Shown here: piece after piece, positions 52,916 to 63,811 of the stretch | Layout of the letters: each line of letters begins with the position of its first letter | Numbering within the stretch: position 1 is the stretch's first letter | Translations under genes and position numbers: made by a program | DNA from: Cupriavidus lacunae | GTDB taxonomy: Bacteria; Pseudomonadota; Gammaproteobacteria; Burkholderiales; Burkholderiaceae | Reading direction: 5' to 3' | Assembly (NCBI RefSeq): GCF_003353055.1 | Contig: NZ_QKWJ01000025.1 | Location: forward strand, 1-64,000 | Length of the DNA: 64,000 nucleotides | The notes under the pieces: model-generated | Told to the model about the DNA's origin: nothing | Databases searched by the model: none | Seen by the model: the letters and a program-made list of their open reading frames with translations, nothing else

Positions 52916-54601
52916 ATGAAAATTGGTCGATTACTGGCGGTGGTCGCGTGCGCCGCGCTGCTTGCAGCGTGCGCCAGCACCCCCACGCCGCCTGATGGCG
53001 CCAACGGCGCCGCGACCGCCCAGACTGACAAGCGCCAGGATCCGCTTAACTCGCTCAGCGACAAGTCGGCGCTTTCTTCCTCTTCCGGGATCAATGCCGG
53101 CCAGGGTGGCCTGGACTGGCTGCGCGGTCCGTCCAATGACATCTGGGACCGCATCCGGCGCGGCTTTGCCATGCAGGACCTGGAGGGCACGCTGGTCGAT
53201 GACCGCACCCAGTGGTATGCGCAGCGGCCGGAATATATGGAACGGATGGTCGGGCGCTCAAGCCGCTACCTGTATCACATCGTAGAGGAGCTGGAGCGGC
53301 GCAAGATGCCAACTGAGCTGGCGCTGCTGCCGTTCGTCGAGAGCGCATTCAACCCGCAGGCGCAGTCCACCGCCAAGGCGGCCGGGATGTGGCAGTTCAT
53401 CCCGAGCACGGGCAAGTCGTACAACCTGAAGCAGAACATGTTCCGCGACGAGCGTCGCGACGTGCTGGCCTCGACCGACGCCGCGCTGGATTACCTGGCG
53501 CGGCTTTATGACATGTTCGGCGACTGGCAGCTGGCGCTGGCGGCGTACAACTGGGGCGAGGGCGCGGTGTCGCGCGCGATCGCGCGCAACCAGGCGCGCG
53601 GGCTGCCGACCGACTACGCCAGCCTGCCCATGCCCAACGAGACGCGCTACTACGTGCCGAAACTGCAGGCGGTCAAGAACATCATCGCCAACCCGGCGGC
53701 GTACGGCGTCAAGCTGCCCGAGATCCCGGACCACCCGTACTTTGTCACGGTGACTACGTCGCGCGATATCGACGTGAACCTGGCGGCCAAGCTGGCGGAC
53801 ATGTCGGTGGAGGAGTTCAAGGCGCTCAACCCGTCGTTCAACCGGCCGGTGATCCTGGGCGCGTCGAACCCGCAGATCCTGCTGCCGTTCGATAACGCCG
53901 AGCGCTTCCAGTACAACCTGAACACCTACCGTGGCGGGTTGTCGAGCTGGTCCGCGGTGACGGTGGACAGCCGCGAGCGTGTTGAATCACTGGCGGCGCG
54001 GCTGAACGTCGATGCCGATACGCTGCGCGAGATCAACAGCATCCCGAGGGGCATGCGCCTGAAGGCCGGCTCGACCGTGATGATCCCGCGTTCGGGCCAC
54101 CACGACCAGGACATCAGCGCGACCCTGGCCGACAGCGCCATGCTGGCGATGGAGCCCGACGTGCCGGATGCGCGCCGGGTGGTGGTGCGCGCCAGCCGGC
54201 GCGACACCGTGGCCTCGGTGGCGCGCCGCTATGGCGTCTCGGCGGGGCAGGTGCAGTCGTGGAACAAGCTCTCCGGCACCAAGCTGGTCGCCGGGCAGAG
54301 CCTGGTGCTGATGGTGCCGGTGCGCGGCGCCGGTGCGGTGCGGGCGGCACGGGCCGAGCAAGCTGACCGGGCCGAGCGCGCGGAACTTGCCGAACGCCCC
54401 GAGCATGGCGGCAAGGGCGGCAAGGGCGGCATCGTCCGGCTTTCCGCCAAGGGCAAGGCGGAGCCGCGCAAGCGCGTTGTCGTCGAAGCCTCGCCGCGGC
54501 ACACCACCAAGTCGGCGCCGGCGCGCGTGACGCGCGAGGCCAAGGCCGGCCCGACCGTCAAGGGGTCGGGCAAGGCCAGCACCAAGGCCAAGGGCCACTG
54601 A
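52916..54601 (+). CDS. mltD: membrane-bound lytic murein transglycosylase D (lipoprotein, LysM)
   Basis: Cleaves peptidoglycan glycan strands to anhydromuropeptides. The 561-residue protein has a lipoprotein signal with lipobox LAAC (Cys19). The SLT domain has catalytic Glu142 in 'LPFVESAFNP' and 'AAGMWQFIPSTGKSY', 'LAAYNWGEG'. LysM-type segments follow (about 350-390 and 415-465; 'VESLAARLNVDADTLREIN', 'VASVARRYGVSAGQVQSWN'). The C-terminal 80 residues are a Lys/Arg/Ala/Gly-rich low-complexity tail, which could bind polyanionic wall polymers. ATG at 52916. gloB is upstream, as in many proteobacteria. Confidence 0.92.
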   Translation: MKIGRLLAVVACAALLAACASTPTPPDGANGAATAQTDKRQDPLNSLSDKSALSSSSGINAGQGGLDWLRGPSNDIWDRIRRGFAMQDLEGTLVDDRTQWYAQRPEYMERMVGRSSRYLYHIVEELERRKMPTELALLPFVESAFNPQAQSTAKAAGMWQFIPSTGKSYNLKQNMFRDERRDVLASTDAALDYLARLYDMFGDWQLALAAYNWGEGAVSRAIARNQARGLPTDYASLPMPNETRYYVPKLQAVKNIIANPAAYGVKLPEIPDHPYFVTVTTSRDIDVNLAAKLADMSVEEFKALNPSFNRPVILGASNPQILLPFDNAERFQYNLNTYRGGLSSWSAVTVDSRERVESLAARLNVDADTLREINSIPRGMRLKAGSTVMIPRSGHHDQDISATLADSAMLAMEPDVPDARRVVVRASRRDTVASVARRYGVSAGQVQSWNKLSGTKLVAGQSLVLMVPVRGAGAVRAARAEQADRAERAELAERPEHGGKGGKGGIVRLSAKGKAEPRKRVVVEASPRHTTKSAPARVTREAKAGPTVKGSGKASTKAKGH

Positions 54602-54638
54602 CGCAGACAGGCGCCGGCTGGTCCGCTGCACCGGGCAA

Positions 54639-54672
54639 GAAAGGGGCGATGCCGTCGGCACGTCCCTTTTTT
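54639..54672 (+). terminator. terminator after mltD
   Basis: AAAGGGGCGATGCC and GGCACGTCCCTTT pair imperfectly across a GTC loop and are followed by TTTT. It is about 40 nt past the mltD stop. Confidence 0.65.
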
Positions 54673-54787
54673 CATGTGCCGGCCCCGCCCCCGTGCGGCA
54701 CTCCTCCCAAACTGTATCCACGCGCACCCGCGCCGGTGGCAAACTACGGCCATATCACAAATGACCGCAGACGCGGAGGAGACAGAC

Positions 54788-56680
54788 ATGACGGCAAGCC
54801 ATGCCGTGCATGCCCGTTCGCTGGCCGACCCCGAGGGGTTCTGGGCCGAACAGGCGGCACGCATCGACTGGGAAACCCCGTTCGGCCAGGTGCTCGACAA
54901 CAGCCGCGCGCCGTTTACGCGCTGGTTCGTGGGCGGGCGCACCAACCTGTGCCACAACGCGGTCGACCGCCACCTGGCGGGCCGCGCCAGCCAGCCGGCG
55001 CTGCACTGGGTCTCGACCGAGACCGACCAGGCCCGCACCTACAGCTATGCCGAACTGCACGACGAGGTCAGCCGCATGGCCGCGATCCTGCAGGGCCTGG
55101 GCGTGCAGAAGGGCGACCGCGTGCTCATCTATATGCCGATGATCCCGGAGGCCGCGTTTGCGATGCTGGCATGCGCGCGCATCGGCGCGATCCATTCGGT
55201 GGTGTTTGGGGGCTTTGCCTCGGTCAGCCTGGCGGCGCGCATCGAGGATGCCCGCCCGCGCGTGGTGGTCAGCGCCGATGCCGGCTCGCGTGCCGGCAAG
55301 GTCGTGCCTTACAAGCCGCTGCTGGACGAGGCCATCCGGCTGTCGTCGCACCAGCCGGAGAAGGTGCTGCTGGTGGACCGCCAACTGGCGCAGATGCCGC
55401 GCACCGCAGGCCGCGACGAAGACTACGCCGTCTGGCGCGAACGTGTGGCCGGCGCGCAGGTGCCGTGTGTGTGGCTGGAATCGAGCGAGCCGTCGTACGT
55501 GCTCTATACCTCCGGCACCACCGGCAAGCCCAAGGGCGTGCAGCGCGATACCGGCGGTTATGCGGTGGCGCTGGCCACGTCGATGGAATACATCTTCTGC
55601 GGCAAGCCCGGCGACACCATGTTCACCGCGTCGGACATCGGCTGGGTGGTGGGCCACAGCTATATTGTCTACGGCCCGCTGCTGGCCGGCATGACCACGC
55701 TGATGTATGAGGGCACGCCGATCCGCCCGGACGGCGGCATCCTGTGGCGGCTGGTGGAGCAATACCAGGTCAACCTGATGTTCAGCGCGCCGACCGCGAT
55801 CCGCGTGCTGAAGAAGCAGGACCCGGCCTGGCTGAGCCGCTACGACCTGTCCAGCCTGCGCCTGCTGTTCCTGGCCGGCGAGCCGCTGGACGAGCCCACC
55901 GCGCGCTGGATCCAGGACGGCCTGGGCAAGCCCGTGGTCGACAACTACTGGCAGACCGAATCCGGCTGGCCCATCCTCGCGATCCAGCGCGGCATCGAGC
56001 CGCTGCCGCCCAAGCTGGGCTCGCCCGGCGTGCCGGCCTATGGCTATGACCTGAAGATCATCGACGAGAACACCGGCGAGGAATGCCCGCCGGGGCAGAA
56101 GGGCGTGGTCGCCATCGACGGCCCGCTGCCGCCCGGATGCATGAGCACGGTGTGGGGCGACGATGACCGCTTCGTGCGCACCTACTGGCAGGCGGTGCCG
56201 AACCGGCTGTGCTATTCCACTTTCGACTGGGGCGTGCGCGACGCGGACGGCTACGTCTTTATCCTGGGCCGCACCGACGACGTGATCAACGTGGCCGGCC
56301 ACCGCCTGGGCACGCGCGAGATCGAGGAAAGCCTGTCGTCCAACGCCGCCGTGGCCGAGGTGGCGGTGGTGGGGGTGCAGGACGCGCTCAAGGGGCAGGT
56401 GGCGATGGCGTTCTGCATCGCGCGTGAGCCGGCGCGCACGGCCACGCCTGAAGCGCGGCTGGCGCTGGAGGGCGAGCTGATGAAAACGGTGGAGCAGCAA
56501 TTGGGCGCGGTGGCCCGGCCGGCACGCGTCTTCTTTGTGAATGCGCTGCCCAAGACGCGCTCGGGCAAGTTGCTGCGGCGCGCCATGCAGGCCGTGGCCG
56601 AAGGGCGCGACCCCGGTGACCTGACCACGATCGAGGATCCGGGCGCCCTGGAGCAGTTGCAGGCGGCCCTGAAGGGCTAG
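54788..56680 (+). CDS. prpE: propionyl-CoA synthetase
   Basis: Activates propionate (and likely acetate or butyrate) to its CoA thioester. A 630-residue ACS-family enzyme with P-loop YTSGTTGKPKG, 'VDNYWQTESGWPILA', 'GRTDDVINVAGHRLGTREIEE' and C-terminal PKTRSGKLLRR. The N-terminal pattern (PEGFWAEQAARIDW) and the length match PrpE more than AcsA. ATG at 54788 has GGAGGAGA at 6-nt spacing. No prpBCD genes are near. The following operon starts after 168 bp. Confidence 0.9.
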   Translation: MTASHAVHARSLADPEGFWAEQAARIDWETPFGQVLDNSRAPFTRWFVGGRTNLCHNAVDRHLAGRASQPALHWVSTETDQARTYSYAELHDEVSRMAAILQGLGVQKGDRVLIYMPMIPEAAFAMLACARIGAIHSVVFGGFASVSLAARIEDARPRVVVSADAGSRAGKVVPYKPLLDEAIRLSSHQPEKVLLVDRQLAQMPRTAGRDEDYAVWRERVAGAQVPCVWLESSEPSYVLYTSGTTGKPKGVQRDTGGYAVALATSMEYIFCGKPGDTMFTASDIGWVVGHSYIVYGPLLAGMTTLMYEGTPIRPDGGILWRLVEQYQVNLMFSAPTAIRVLKKQDPAWLSRYDLSSLRLLFLAGEPLDEPTARWIQDGLGKPVVDNYWQTESGWPILAIQRGIEPLPPKLGSPGVPAYGYDLKIIDENTGEECPPGQKGVVAIDGPLPPGCMSTVWGDDDRFVRTYWQAVPNRLCYSTFDWGVRDADGYVFILGRTDDVINVAGHRLGTREIEESLSSNAAVAEVAVVGVQDALKGQVAMAFCIAREPARTATPEARLALEGELMKTVEQQLGAVARPARVFFVNALPKTRSGKLLRRAMQAVAEGRDPGDLTTIEDPGALEQLQAALKG

Positions 56681-56758
56681 ATTTGGCTTTAAGGGGCGAT
56701 GGAGGTGCCTTGCGCGGCACACTGCATCGCGTCCTTGCTATCGGTCGTGATGCAGACT

Positions 56759-56780
56759 AATATTTTAGGCATAAAATATT
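56759..56780 (+). promoter_or_regulatory. AT-rich palindromic operator upstream of the aromatic-CoA operon
   Basis: AATATTTT at 56759-56766 and AAAATATT at 56773-56780 are inverted around AGGCAT. The patch is AT-rich in GC-rich DNA, 69-90 bp before the monooxygenase start. MarR-family regulators bind this type of site in aromatic-CoA operons. The regulator is not in the window. Confidence 0.55.
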
Positions 56781-56848
56781 TAAACATGATGTAGATCACG
56801 ATGCCGCCCCGGCCAGGGTGCCGCGGCGCAGCCGGCAGGAGGCAAAAA

Positions 56849-59203
56849 ATGCGAGTGCTTTGTATTGGTGGTGGCCCGTCAGGCCTGTACTTCGGACTTC
56901 TGATGAAGCTGCAGGACGCGGCCAACGAGGTCATCGTGGTCGAGCGCAACCGGCCCTATGACACCTTCGGCTGGGGCGTGGTGTTCTCCGACGCCACCAT
57001 GGACAACCTGAAGGAAGCCGATCCGGTCAGCGCCGCCGAGATCAACGCGGCCTTCAACCACTGGGACGATATCGACATCCATATCGGCGGGCGCACCATC
57101 CGCTCCGGCGGCCATGGCTTTATCGGCATCGGCCGCAAGCGCCTGCTCAATATCCTGCAGGCGCGCTGCGAGGCGCTGGGCGTGAAACTGGTGTTCGAGA
57201 CCGACGTGTCCGACGACCAGGCGCTGGCGATGCAATACCAGGCCGACCTGGTGATTGCCTCGGACGGCCTGAACAGCCGCATCCGCAGCCGCTACGCCGA
57301 CACGTTCCAGCCGGATATCGATACGCGCCAGTGCCGCTTTGTCTGGCTCGGCACGCGCAAGCTCTTCGACGCCTTCACCTTTGCCTTCGAGAAGACCGAG
57401 CACGGCTGGTTCCAGGCGCACGCCTACCGCTTTGACGACAGCACCTCGACCTTTATCGTCGAGGCGCCGGAATCGGTCTGGCGCGCCGCGGGCATCGAGC
57501 AGATGAGCCAGGAAGAGGGCGTGGCCTATTGCGAGCGCCTGTTCGCGCGCTACCTCGACGGCAACAAGCTGATCACCAATGCGGCGCACCTGCGCGGCTC
57601 GGCGATCTGGATCCGCTTCCCGCGCGTGATCTGCCGGCAGTGGGTGCACTGGAACACCTTGCCCGACGGCCGCCGCGTGCCGGTGGTGCTGATGGGCGAT
57701 GCCGCGCACACCGCGCATTTCTCGATCGGCTCGGGCACCAAGCTGGCGCTGGAAGATGCCATCGACCTCGCCGAAGAAATTCGTGGCAGGGGCCACGACG
57801 GCTTGCCCGATGCACTGTCGCGCTACGAAGCCACGCGCGGCGTGGAAGTGCTGAAGATCCAGAACGCGGCGCGCAATTCGACCGAATGGTTCGAGAACGT
57901 CGAGCGCTATGCCGGCAGCCTGCCGCCGGAGCAGTTTGCCTACTCGCTGCTGACCCGCTCGCAGCGCATCTCGCACGAGAACCTGCGCGTGCGCGACGCT
58001 GACTACGTGGCGCAGTTCGAGCACTGGCTGGGGCAGCAGGCCGGCGTGCCGGCGGACAGCCTGCAGTTGCGTGAGCAGCAGCTGCTGCCGCCGATGTTCA
58101 CGCCGTTTCGCATGCGCGGGGTCACGCTGAAGAACCGCGTGGTGGTGTCGCCAATGGCAATGTACTCGTGCACCGACGGCGTGCCGGGCGACTTCCACCT
58201 GGTCCACCTGGGCTCGCGCGCGCTCGGCGGTGCCGGCATGGTGGTGGCGGAGATGACCTGCGTGTCGCCCGATGCGCGCATCACGCCGGGATGCCCGGGT
58301 TTGTGGAACGACGCACAGCGCGACGCCTGGCGGCGCATTGTCGACTTCGTGCATGCCAGCAGCGATGCGCGCATCGCCATGCAGATCGGCCACTCGGGCC
58401 GCAAGGGTTCGACGCAGCTCGGCTGGGAGGCCATGGACCATCCGTTGCCCGAGGGCAACTGGCCCGTGATCTCGGCCTCGCCGCTGCCTTACCTGCCGGG
58501 CGAATCGCAGACCCCGCGCGAGATGACGCGCGCAGACATGGACCGCGTGCGCGATGACTTCGTCGCCAGCGCGCGCCGCGCCGCGGAGGCCGGCTTCGAC
58601 TGGCTGGAACTGCACTGCGCGCACGGCTACCTGCTGTCGAGCTTTATCTCGCCGCTGACCAATACGCGTGAGGACGAATACGGCGGCTCGCTGGCGGCGC
58701 GGCTGCGCTATCCGCTCGAGGTGTTTGCCGCGGTGCGCGCGGTGTGGCCGCAAGACAAGCCGATGTCGGTGCGGATCTCCGCGCACGACTGGGTCGATGG
58801 CGGCATCACTCCCGACGATGCGGTCGAGATCGCGCGCGCCTTCAAGGCCGCCGGCGCCGACATGATCGACTGCTCGTCCGGGCAGGTCAGCCCGGACCAG
58901 GCACCGGTCTATGGCCGCATGTACCAGACCCCGTTCGCGGACCGCATCCGCAACGAGGCCGGCATCGCCACCATCGCCGTGGGCGCGATCTCCGAGGCCG
59001 ACCATGTCGACTCGATCATCGCCGCGGGCCGCGCCGACCTGTGCGCGATCGCGCGGCCGCACCTGGCCAACCCGGCCTGGACGCTGCAGGAAGCGGCGCG
59101 CATCGGCTACCGCGATATCGCCTGGCCCAAGCAGTACCAGGCCGGCAAGCGGCAACTCGAAACCAACCTGGAACGCGCCGCGGCGCAGGGGAAGCAGGCA
59201 TGA
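56849..59203 (+). CDS. 2-aminobenzoyl-CoA monooxygenase/reductase-like fusion (flavin monooxygenase plus OYE)
   Basis: A 784-residue fusion. Residues 1-400 are a class A flavoprotein monooxygenase: GGGPSGL near 8-14, '[11 protein letters not shown]' and '[28 protein letters not shown]'. Residues 415-784 are an Old Yellow Enzyme-type NADH:flavin oxidoreductase ('[25 protein letters not shown]', '[11 protein letters not shown]', '[21 protein letters not shown]'). Azoarcus evansii 2-aminobenzoyl-CoA monooxygenase/reductase has this plan and hydroxylates and reduces the aromatic ring. Salicylyl-CoA 5-hydroxylase is an alternative. ATG at 56849, RBS AGGAGG. First gene of a tightly packed operon. 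Confidence 0.85.
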   Translation: MRVLCIGGGPSGLYFGLLMKLQDAANEVIVVERNRPYDTFGWGVVFSDATMDNLKEADPVSAAEINAAFNHWDDIDIHIGGRTIRSGGHGFIGIGRKRLLNILQARCEALGVKLVFETDVSDDQALAMQYQADLVIASDGLNSRIRSRYADTFQPDIDTRQCRFVWLGTRKLFDAFTFAFEKTEHGWFQAHAYRFDDSTSTFIVEAPESVWRAAGIEQMSQEEGVAYCERLFARYLDGNKLITNAAHLRGSAIWIRFPRVICRQWVHWNTLPDGRRVPVVLMGDAAHTAHFSIGSGTKLALEDAIDLAEEIRGRGHDGLPDALSRYEATRGVEVLKIQNAARNSTEWFENVERYAGSLPPEQFAYSLLTRSQRISHENLRVRDADYVAQFEHWLGQQAGVPADSLQLREQQLLPPMFTPFRMRGVTLKNRVVVSPMAMYSCTDGVPGDFHLVHLGSRALGGAGMVVAEMTCVSPDARITPGCPGLWNDAQRDAWRRIVDFVHASSDARIAMQIGHSGRKGSTQLGWEAMDHPLPEGNWPVISASPLPYLPGESQTPREMTRADMDRVRDDFVASARRAAEAGFDWLELHCAHGYLLSSFISPLTNTREDEYGGSLAARLRYPLEVFAAVRAVWPQDKPMSVRISAHDWVDGGITPDDAVEIARAFKAAGADMIDCSSGQVSPDQAPVYGRMYQTPFADRIRNEAGIATIAVGAISEADHVDSIIAAGRADLCAIARPHLANPAWTLQEAARIGYRDIAWPKQYQAGKRQLETNLERAAAQGKQA

Positions 59204-60003
59204 CGCGCAGCACGGCTTCATTGTCAGGGCGCCACGCGCTGGTCACCGGCGGCGGGCGCGGCATCGGCGCGGCGATCGCGCACCGGCTGCTGGCCGATGG
59301 CGCCAGCGTGACGCTGCTGGGCCGCGATGCCGGCGCGTTGCAGGCGACCGTGCAAGCGCTGCGTGAGGTTGCTCCCGCGGGCGCCGTGGTCTCCTTTGTC
59401 ACGGCCGATATTGCCGATGCCGACAGCGTGGCGCGCGCCTTTGCCAGCGCCGCGGAGCAGGCCGGTCCGGTGTCGATGCTGGTCAACAACGCCGGCCAGG
59501 CGCACAGCGCACCGTTCCTGAAGACCGATGCCGCGCTGTGGCGGCGCATGCTGGATGTGAACCTGACCGGCACCTTCCTGTGCACGCAGGCGGCGCTGCC
59601 GGCGATGCTTGACGCGGGCTGGGGCCGCATCGTCAACGTGGCCAGCACGGCGGGACTGATCGGCTACGGCTACGTCAGCGCTTACTGCGCGGCCAAGCAT
59701 GGCGTGATCGGCCTGACGCGCGCGCTGGCGCTGGAAACCGCGGCCCGGGGCGTGACCGTCAACGCGGTCTGCCCGGGCTATACCGAAACCGACATCGTGC
59801 GCGACGCGGTGGCCAATATCGTCGGCAAGACCGGCCGCACCGAGGAACAGGCGCGCGCCGAACTGGCCGCGCGCAACCCGCAACGCCGGCTGGTGCAGCC
59901 CGAGGAAGTGGCCGACGCGGTGGCCTGGCTGTGCCAGCCGTCCGCGGGCGCGATCACCGGGCAGGCGATCCCCGTCGCCGGCGGCGAAGTGATGGCGGGC
60001 TGA
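59200..60003 (+). CDS. SDR-family oxidoreductase in the aromatic-CoA operon
   Basis: A 267-residue short-chain dehydrogenase: TGGGRGIG cofactor motif (residues 17-24), '[13 protein letters not shown]', catalytic Ser in '[12 protein letters not shown]' and 'YCAAK'. Starts at ATG 59200 overlapping the fusion gene stop by 4 nt (ATGA), so translational coupling is expected. In the ring-cleavage sequence it would act on a 3-hydroxyacyl-CoA or a related alcohol intermediate; this is inference from position. Confidence 0.85.
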   Translation: MTRSTASLSGRHALVTGGGRGIGAAIAHRLLADGASVTLLGRDAGALQATVQALREVAPAGAVVSFVTADIADADSVARAFASAAEQAGPVSMLVNNAGQAHSAPFLKTDAALWRRMLDVNLTGTFLCTQAALPAMLDAGWGRIVNVASTAGLIGYGYVSAYCAAKHGVIGLTRALALETAARGVTVNAVCPGYTETDIVRDAVANIVGKTGRTEEQARAELAARNPQRRLVQPEEVADAVAWLCQPSAGAITGQAIPVAGGEVMAG

Positions 60004-60038
60004 ACCAGACCGACTGCAACAGACAACGAGAGAAACCC

Positions 60039-60890
60039 ATGACAGAAATCGCACTCGACATGCGCCACCACAAGCGCAGCTTTGCCGGCTATGAGCCGAA
60101 GCACTTCCTGTGGTCGGTGTCCGGCGACGGCAAGGTCGGCACCGTGACGCTGAACCGGCCGGAGCGCAAGAACCCGCTGACCTTCGATTCCTACGCCGAG
60201 CTGCGCGACCTGTTCCGCGGGCTGTGCTACGCCAGCGATATCAAGACGGTGGTGGTGACCGGCGCCGGCGGCAACTATTGCTCGGGCGGCGACGTGCACG
60301 AGATCATCGGCCCGCTGACGCGCATGACCATGCCGGAGCTGCTCGACTTCACGCGCATGACCGGTGACCTGGTCAAGGCGATGCGCGCCTGCCCGCAGCC
60401 GGTGGTGAGCGCGGTCGACGGCATCTGCGCCGGTGCCGGCGCGATGATGGCGCTGGCCTCCGACATGCGCCTAGGCACGGCGCAGGCCAAGACCGCGTTC
60501 CTGTTCACGCGCGTCGGCCTGGCCGGCGCCGACATGGGCGCGTGCACGCTGCTGCCGCGCGTGATCGGGCAGGGGCGCGCCAGCGAGCTGCTCTACACCG
60601 GCCGCTCGATGAGCGCCGAAGAGGGCCTGCAGTGGGGCTTCTTCAATGCGCTGCACCCGTCCGAAGCGGTGCTGGCCCAGGCGCAGGCGCTGGCCGCGCA
60701 ACTGGCCGCCGGCCCGACCTTTGCGCACGGCGTGACCAAGAAACTGCTGCACCAGGAATGGAACATGGGGCTGGACGAGGCCATCGAAGCCGAGGCCGAA
60801 GCCCAGGCCATCTGCATGCAGACGCGCGACTTCCGCCGCGCCTACGAGGCCTTCGTCGCGAAGACGAAGCCGGTGTTCGAAGGGGACTGA
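60039..60890 (+). CDS. enoyl-CoA hydratase family protein
   Basis: A 283-residue crotonase-fold protein: '[20 protein letters not shown]', '[17 protein letters not shown]' (oxyanion hole residues), '[17 protein letters not shown]' and C-terminal '[18 protein letters not shown]'. Members hydrate enoyl-CoA or open rings as thioesters. It lies between the SDR and acyl-CoA dehydrogenase genes (35 and 6 nt gaps), consistent with beta-oxidation-like steps after ring dearomatisation. ATG at 60039 follows GAGAGAAACCC. Confidence 0.88.
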   Translation: MTEIALDMRHHKRSFAGYEPKHFLWSVSGDGKVGTVTLNRPERKNPLTFDSYAELRDLFRGLCYASDIKTVVVTGAGGNYCSGGDVHEIIGPLTRMTMPELLDFTRMTGDLVKAMRACPQPVVSAVDGICAGAGAMMALASDMRLGTAQAKTAFLFTRVGLAGADMGACTLLPRVIGQGRASELLYTGRSMSAEEGLQWGFFNALHPSEAVLAQAQALAAQLAAGPTFAHGVTKKLLHQEWNMGLDEAIEAEAEAQAICMQTRDFRRAYEAFVAKTKPVFEGD

Positions 60891-60896
60891 AGCGCC

Positions 60897-62066
60897 ATGT
60901 CTGACAAGACCTATCTGGACCTTCCGCTGTTCGACGACGCGCACCGCACGCTCGAGCGCGAACTCGACGCCTGGTGCGCGCAGCACCTGCATGTCGACCA
61001 CAGCGATACCGATGCCGCCTGCCGCGCGCTGGTGCGGCAACTCGGTGAGGCTGGCTGGCTGCGCTACTGCGTGCCGGCCGCGCACGGCGGCGCGCTGCCG
61101 GCGCTGGATTCGCGCTCGCTGTGCCTGCTGCGCGAGACGCTGGCGCGCCATGATGGCCTGGCCGATTTTGCCTTTGCCATGCAGGGGCTGGGCTCGGGTG
61201 CGATCTCGCTGGCGGGCAGCGACGCGCTGCGCGCGCATTACCTGCCGCGCGTGGCCCGTGGTGAAGCCATCGCCGCGTTCGCGCTGTCGGAGCCGGAAGC
61301 CGGCTCCGATGTCGCCGCGATGCAGTGCAGCGCACGGCTGTCGGATGACGGCAGCCACTATTTGATCGATGGCGCCAAGACCTGGATCTCCAATGGCGGC
61401 ATCGCCGATTTCTACTGCGTGTTCGTGCGCACCGGCGAGGCGCCGGGCGCGCGCGGCATTTCTGCTTTCGTGGTCGATGCGGATACGCCGGGCCTGAGCA
61501 TTGCCGAGCGCATCGACGTGATGGCGCCGCATCCGCTGGCCACGCTGCGTTTCGACAACTGCCGCGTGCCGGTGGGCAACCGGCTGGGCGAGGCGGGGCA
61601 GGGCTTCAAGGTGGCGATGATGACGCTCGACATCTTCCGTGCCTCGGTGGCAGCGGCTGCGCTGGGCTTCGGCCGTGCCGCGCTGGACGACGCGCTGGCG
61701 CGTGCCTGCGCCCGCCCGATGTTCGGCGGCGTGCTGGCCGACCTGCAGCTGACCCAGGCAGCCATCGGCGACATGGCCACCGCCATCGACGCCGCGGCGC
61801 TGCTGACCTACCGCGCGGCCTGGCTGCGCGATGTCAAGGGCCAGCGCACCACGCGCGAGGCGGCCATGGCCAAGATGGTGGCGACCGAGAACGCCCAGCA
61901 GGTGATCGACCGCGCGGTGCAGATGTTCGGCGGCCTGGGCGTCAAGGTCGGCACGCGGGTGGAGAGCCTGTACCGCGAGATCCGCTCGCTGCGCATCTAT
62001 GAGGGCGCCACCGAAGTGCAGAAGCTGATCATCGCGCGCGAGACGCTGGCCGGGCGCAAGGCCTGA
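60897..62066 (+). CDS. acyl-CoA dehydrogenase
   Basis: A 389-residue flavin dehydrogenase that introduces a 2,3-double bond into acyl-CoA. Motifs: '[19 protein letters not shown]' (FAD contact), '[20 protein letters not shown]', '[24 protein letters not shown]' and '[17 protein letters not shown]', the segment where short-chain enzymes have the catalytic Glu. The length is typical. The gene starts 6 nt after the hydratase stop. Its substrate is likely a saturated or cyclic CoA intermediate of the ring pathway. Confidence 0.9.
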   Translation: MSDKTYLDLPLFDDAHRTLERELDAWCAQHLHVDHSDTDAACRALVRQLGEAGWLRYCVPAAHGGALPALDSRSLCLLRETLARHDGLADFAFAMQGLGSGAISLAGSDALRAHYLPRVARGEAIAAFALSEPEAGSDVAAMQCSARLSDDGSHYLIDGAKTWISNGGIADFYCVFVRTGEAPGARGISAFVVDADTPGLSIAERIDVMAPHPLATLRFDNCRVPVGNRLGEAGQGFKVAMMTLDIFRASVAAAALGFGRAALDDALARACARPMFGGVLADLQLTQAAIGDMATAIDAAALLTYRAAWLRDVKGQRTTREAAMAKMVATENAQQVIDRAVQMFGGLGVKVGTRVESLYREIRSLRIYEGATEVQKLIIARETLAGRKA

Positions 62067-62125
62067 CGCGCCCGCACGCTACCCACGAACTGCCGTACCG
62101 ATACAGAGCAGACAGGAGATAAGTC

Positions 62126-63811
62126 ATGGCGACCACAGCCCACCTGGATACCTTCGCGCGCGACCGCCTGCCGCCGCCCGACACGTGGCCGGTGTTCCGC
62201 TTCAATGCCGATACCGACTACCCGGAGCGGATGAACGCCGCGGTGGAGCTGGTCGATCGCCATGTGCGCGAAGGCCGCGGCGAGCGCATCGCCGTCCGCC
62301 ATCGCCGCGACGGCAAGATCGAGACAATCACGTATGCGCAATTGGCGGCGCTGGTGAGCCGCATCGCCCATGTGCTGGTCGAGGACATGAAGCTGGTGCC
62401 CGGCAACCGGGTGCTGCTGCGCGGGCCCAACAACCTGATGATGGCCGCCAGCTGGCTGGCCACGCTCAAGGCGGGCCTGATCGCGGTGCCGACCATGCCG
62501 TTGCTGCGCGCCAAGGAACTGAAGCAGATCATCGACAAGGCCCAGGTCAGCGCCGCACTGTGCGATGCGCGGCTGCGCGAGGAACTCGATGCCAACCAGC
62601 TGGCAGGCGGCGAGTTCCATTGCCCGAGCCTGGCACGCGCGCTGTACTTCAACGGTGAAGGCGAGGGTTCGCTGGAGGCGGCGATGGCGGGCAAGCCGGA
62701 GACCTTCGACGCCTGCGACACCGCCAGCGACGATGTCTGTCTGATCGCCTTCACCAGCGGCACCACTGGCCAGCCCAAGGGCACCATGCATTTCCACCGC
62801 GACGTGCTGGCCATGTGCGACCTGTTCCCGCGCCAGGTGCTGCGCCCGCAGCCGGACGACGTATTCTGCGGCACGCCGCCGATCGCCTTCACCTTCGGGC
62901 TGGGCGGCATGCTGTGTTTCCCGCTGCGCATCGGCGCCAGCACAGTGCTGGCGGAGAAACTGTCGCCTGAGATGTTGCTGGAACTGATCCAGGATTTCCG
63001 CGCCACCATTGTCTTTACCGCGCCGACCTTCTACCGGCAGATGGCAGCGCTGGCCCCGCGCTATGACCTGTCCAGCCTGAAGAAGAGCGTGTCGGCCGGC
63101 GAGGCCCTGCCCGACGCCACGCGCCAGAGCTGGAAGGCGGCCACCGGCATCGAGATGACCGACGGCATCGGCGGCACCGAGATGATGCATATCTTTATCT
63201 CCAGCGCCGGCGCCGACGTGAAGCCCGGCGCAATCGGGCGCGTGGTGCCGGGCTATGTAGCGCAGATCGTCGACGAGAACATGCAGCCCTTGCCGCCGGG
63301 CCAGGTCGGCAAGCTGGCGGTGCAGGGGCCGACCGGCTGCCGCTACCTGGACGATCCGCGGCAGGCCAACTATGTGAAAGCGGGCTGGAACCTGCCGGGC
63401 GATACCTTCGTAGTCGACGAGGATGGCTATTACTTCTACCAGGCGCGCTCGGACGACATGATTATCTCGGCCGGCTACAACATCGCCGGGCCGGAGGTGG
63501 AGAGCGCACTGATGCAGCATGAGGCCGTTGCCGAATGCGGCGTGATCGGCGCACCCGACGATGAGCGCGGGCAGGTGGTCACCGCCTATGTGGTGCTGCG
63601 CGAGGGCACGGCCGCGGACGACGCCACGCGCACCGCGCTGCAGGACTACGTCAAGCGCCGGATCGCGCCCTACAAGTATCCGCGCCGCATCGTGTTCGTG
63701 ACGGCGCTGCCGCGCACCGAGACCGGCAAGCTGCAGCGCTTCCGGCTGCGGCAGATGGCGGAGCAGGGCAACGGCAACGGTCGTAACAGCAACGGCGCGG
63801 GGAAGCCATGA
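62126..63811 (+). CDS. aryl-CoA ligase (2-aminobenzoate-CoA ligase-like)
   Basis: A 561-residue AMP-forming ligase with P-loop [11 protein letters not shown], '[16 protein letters not shown]', '[15 protein letters not shown]' (benzoate-CoA ligase-like), '[25 protein letters not shown]' and C-terminal [11 protein letters not shown]. The 'GIGSTE/GGTE' motif and similar N terminus put it in the benzoate/2-aminobenzoate-CoA ligase group. It would activate the aromatic acid that the monooxygenase fusion then attacks. A Gly/Asn-rich tail (NGNGRNSNG) ends the protein. ATG at 62126 has GGAGATAAGTC before it. Confidence 0.88.
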   Translation: MATTAHLDTFARDRLPPPDTWPVFRFNADTDYPERMNAAVELVDRHVREGRGERIAVRHRRDGKIETITYAQLAALVSRIAHVLVEDMKLVPGNRVLLRGPNNLMMAASWLATLKAGLIAVPTMPLLRAKELKQIIDKAQVSAALCDARLREELDANQLAGGEFHCPSLARALYFNGEGEGSLEAAMAGKPETFDACDTASDDVCLIAFTSGTTGQPKGTMHFHRDVLAMCDLFPRQVLRPQPDDVFCGTPPIAFTFGLGGMLCFPLRIGASTVLAEKLSPEMLLELIQDFRATIVFTAPTFYRQMAALAPRYDLSSLKKSVSAGEALPDATRQSWKAATGIEMTDGIGGTEMMHIFISSAGADVKPGAIGRVVPGYVAQIVDENMQPLPPGQVGKLAVQGPTGCRYLDDPRQANYVKAGWNLPGDTFVVDEDGYYFYQARSDDMIISAGYNIAGPEVESALMQHEAVAECGVIGAPDDERGQVVTAYVVLREGTAADDATRTALQDYVKRRIAPYKYPRRIVFVTALPRTETGKLQRFRLRQMAEQGNGNGRNSNGAGKP

